Origin: Nocardioides alkalitolerans
GTDB taxonomy: Bacteria > Actinomycetota > Actinomycetes > Propionibacteriales > Nocardioidaceae
NCBI GenBank assembly: GCA_038184435.1
Contig: CP116227.1
Span: forward strand, 3,005,501 to 3,069,500
DNA: 64,000 bases
Reading direction: 5' to 3'
A model generated the notes under the pieces. That model was not told the DNA's origin, did no database searches, and worked only from the letters and a program-made list of their open reading frames with translations. A program made the position numbers and the translations under genes. This document shows positions 63,749-64,000 of this stretch, in pieces (the first letter of the stretch is position 1; each line of letters starts with the position of its first letter).

Positions 63749-64000
63749 ATGAGCTCACGCGCGAAGGGCCTCCTCGTCATCGGGGCGCTCCTGCTGGTCG
63801 GCATCCTCGTCGTGCCGTTCGCCTTCGGCGGGTTCGGCAACGGCCCGAAGGGCTGGCTCGACGACCACTACACCCACGTGTCGGGCTCCGATCCCGACGA
63901 CGAGACGGTCACCTGGCACTCCGACGACGACGTCGCGACGACCGCCGCGGCCATCGCGTCGGGCACCGACGACTCCGACCGTCGCGAGGCCGACGGACGG
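63749..64000 (+). CDS. Small membrane-anchored protein, 3' end cut off (possible DUF4247)
   Basis: The first 84 codons are visible. An N-terminal helix (GLLVIGALLLVGILVVPFAFG) leads to an acidic extracytoplasmic part (WLDDHYTHVSGSDPDDETVTWHSDDDVATTAAAIASGTD). The order after a DUF4178 gene and the layout fit DUF4247, but too little of the domain is present to confirm it. ATG at 63749, 11 bp after the DUF4178 stop. Confidence 0.65.
   Translation, partial: MSSRAKGLLVIGALLLVGILVVPFAFGGFGNGPKGWLDDHYTHVSGSDPDDETVTWHSDDDVATTAAAIASGTDDSDRREADGR

Noticed and set aside
1..64000. Insertion sequences, prophage, CRISPR array or toxin-antitoxin system
   Set aside because: No transposase, integrase, phage structural protein, regular repeat-spacer array or typical small toxin/antitoxin pair was seen on either strand.

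Overview
The window is a GC-rich actinobacterial chromosome segment, most likely from the Nocardioidaceae. That placement is an inference from very high GC, many GTG starts, dense ATGA/GTGA gene overlaps, and a right edge with housekeeping genes (tRNA-Thr, DNA polymerase III delta', thymidylate kinase, DUF4178 protein). About 57 kb of the 64 kb is catabolic: several degradation units lie side by side, each with its own regulator, with no transposase, integrase, phage gene or CRISPR array seen.

Left part (1-24 kb). After a truncated DUF1254/DUF1214 gene comes a large acyl-CoA catabolic block: a binding-protein ABC importer with a short-chain dehydrogenase (SDR) gene inside it, an EthD-like protein, a TetR regulator, a CoA ligase, a zinc alcohol dehydrogenase, several SDRs, three acyl-CoA dehydrogenases (one of ACAD10/11 type beside a separate APH-type kinase gene), a thiolase with a DUF35 partner, an enoyl-CoA hydratase, two NTF2-like proteins, a medium-chain reductase, a MaoC hydratase and an alpha/beta hydrolase. 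Seven copies of a near-palindromic 20-bp operator (arms TGAACT/AGTTCA or AAGTGA-like) sit at promoters across this block, one of them in front of the TetR gene, which defines a putative TetR regulon. The substrate is unknown.

Middle part (22.8-45.6 kb). A flavin monoamine oxidase with a divergent AraC regulator is followed by an iac-like (indole-3-acetate degradation) cluster. The minus-strand operon has the order iacA-(B)-small ORF-C-D-E-F. An amidase (IacH family), a SnoaL-like protein (IacI family) and a flavin reductase (IacG family) lie beyond a soluble PAS histidine kinase and a FixJ-type response regulator. Next come an intradiol dioxygenase of hydroxyquinol type, a maleylacetate reductase, and an operon of APC permease, copper amine oxidase, small membrane protein and aldehyde dehydrogenase that could feed aryl-ethylamines into aryl acetates. 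An MHS-family transporter follows. Four promoters in this part share the same layout: an AGGG-N4-CCCT-like box, a weaker second box 22 bp further downstream, and a TCCTARCRTCG -10 region at fixed distance. This is the best candidate for an undescribed regulatory system in the window.

Right-middle part (45.6-57 kb). The lower beta-ketoadipate route is present: an IclR regulator with a triple palindromic operator, 3-oxoadipyl-CoA thiolase, both CoA-transferase subunits, a LysR regulator, and catB, catA, catC. The enol-lactone hydrolase is not in the window. A strong bidirectional terminator separates this from a thiolase/CoA ligase/MHS transporter operon divergent from a PucR-type regulator.

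Right edge (58-64 kb). tRNA-Thr(CGT), a small zinc-ribbon protein, a LysR regulator, a secreted or membrane-anchored alpha/beta hydrolase, holB, tmk, a DUF4178 protein and a truncated membrane protein. No stretch over 300 bases lacks a gene.
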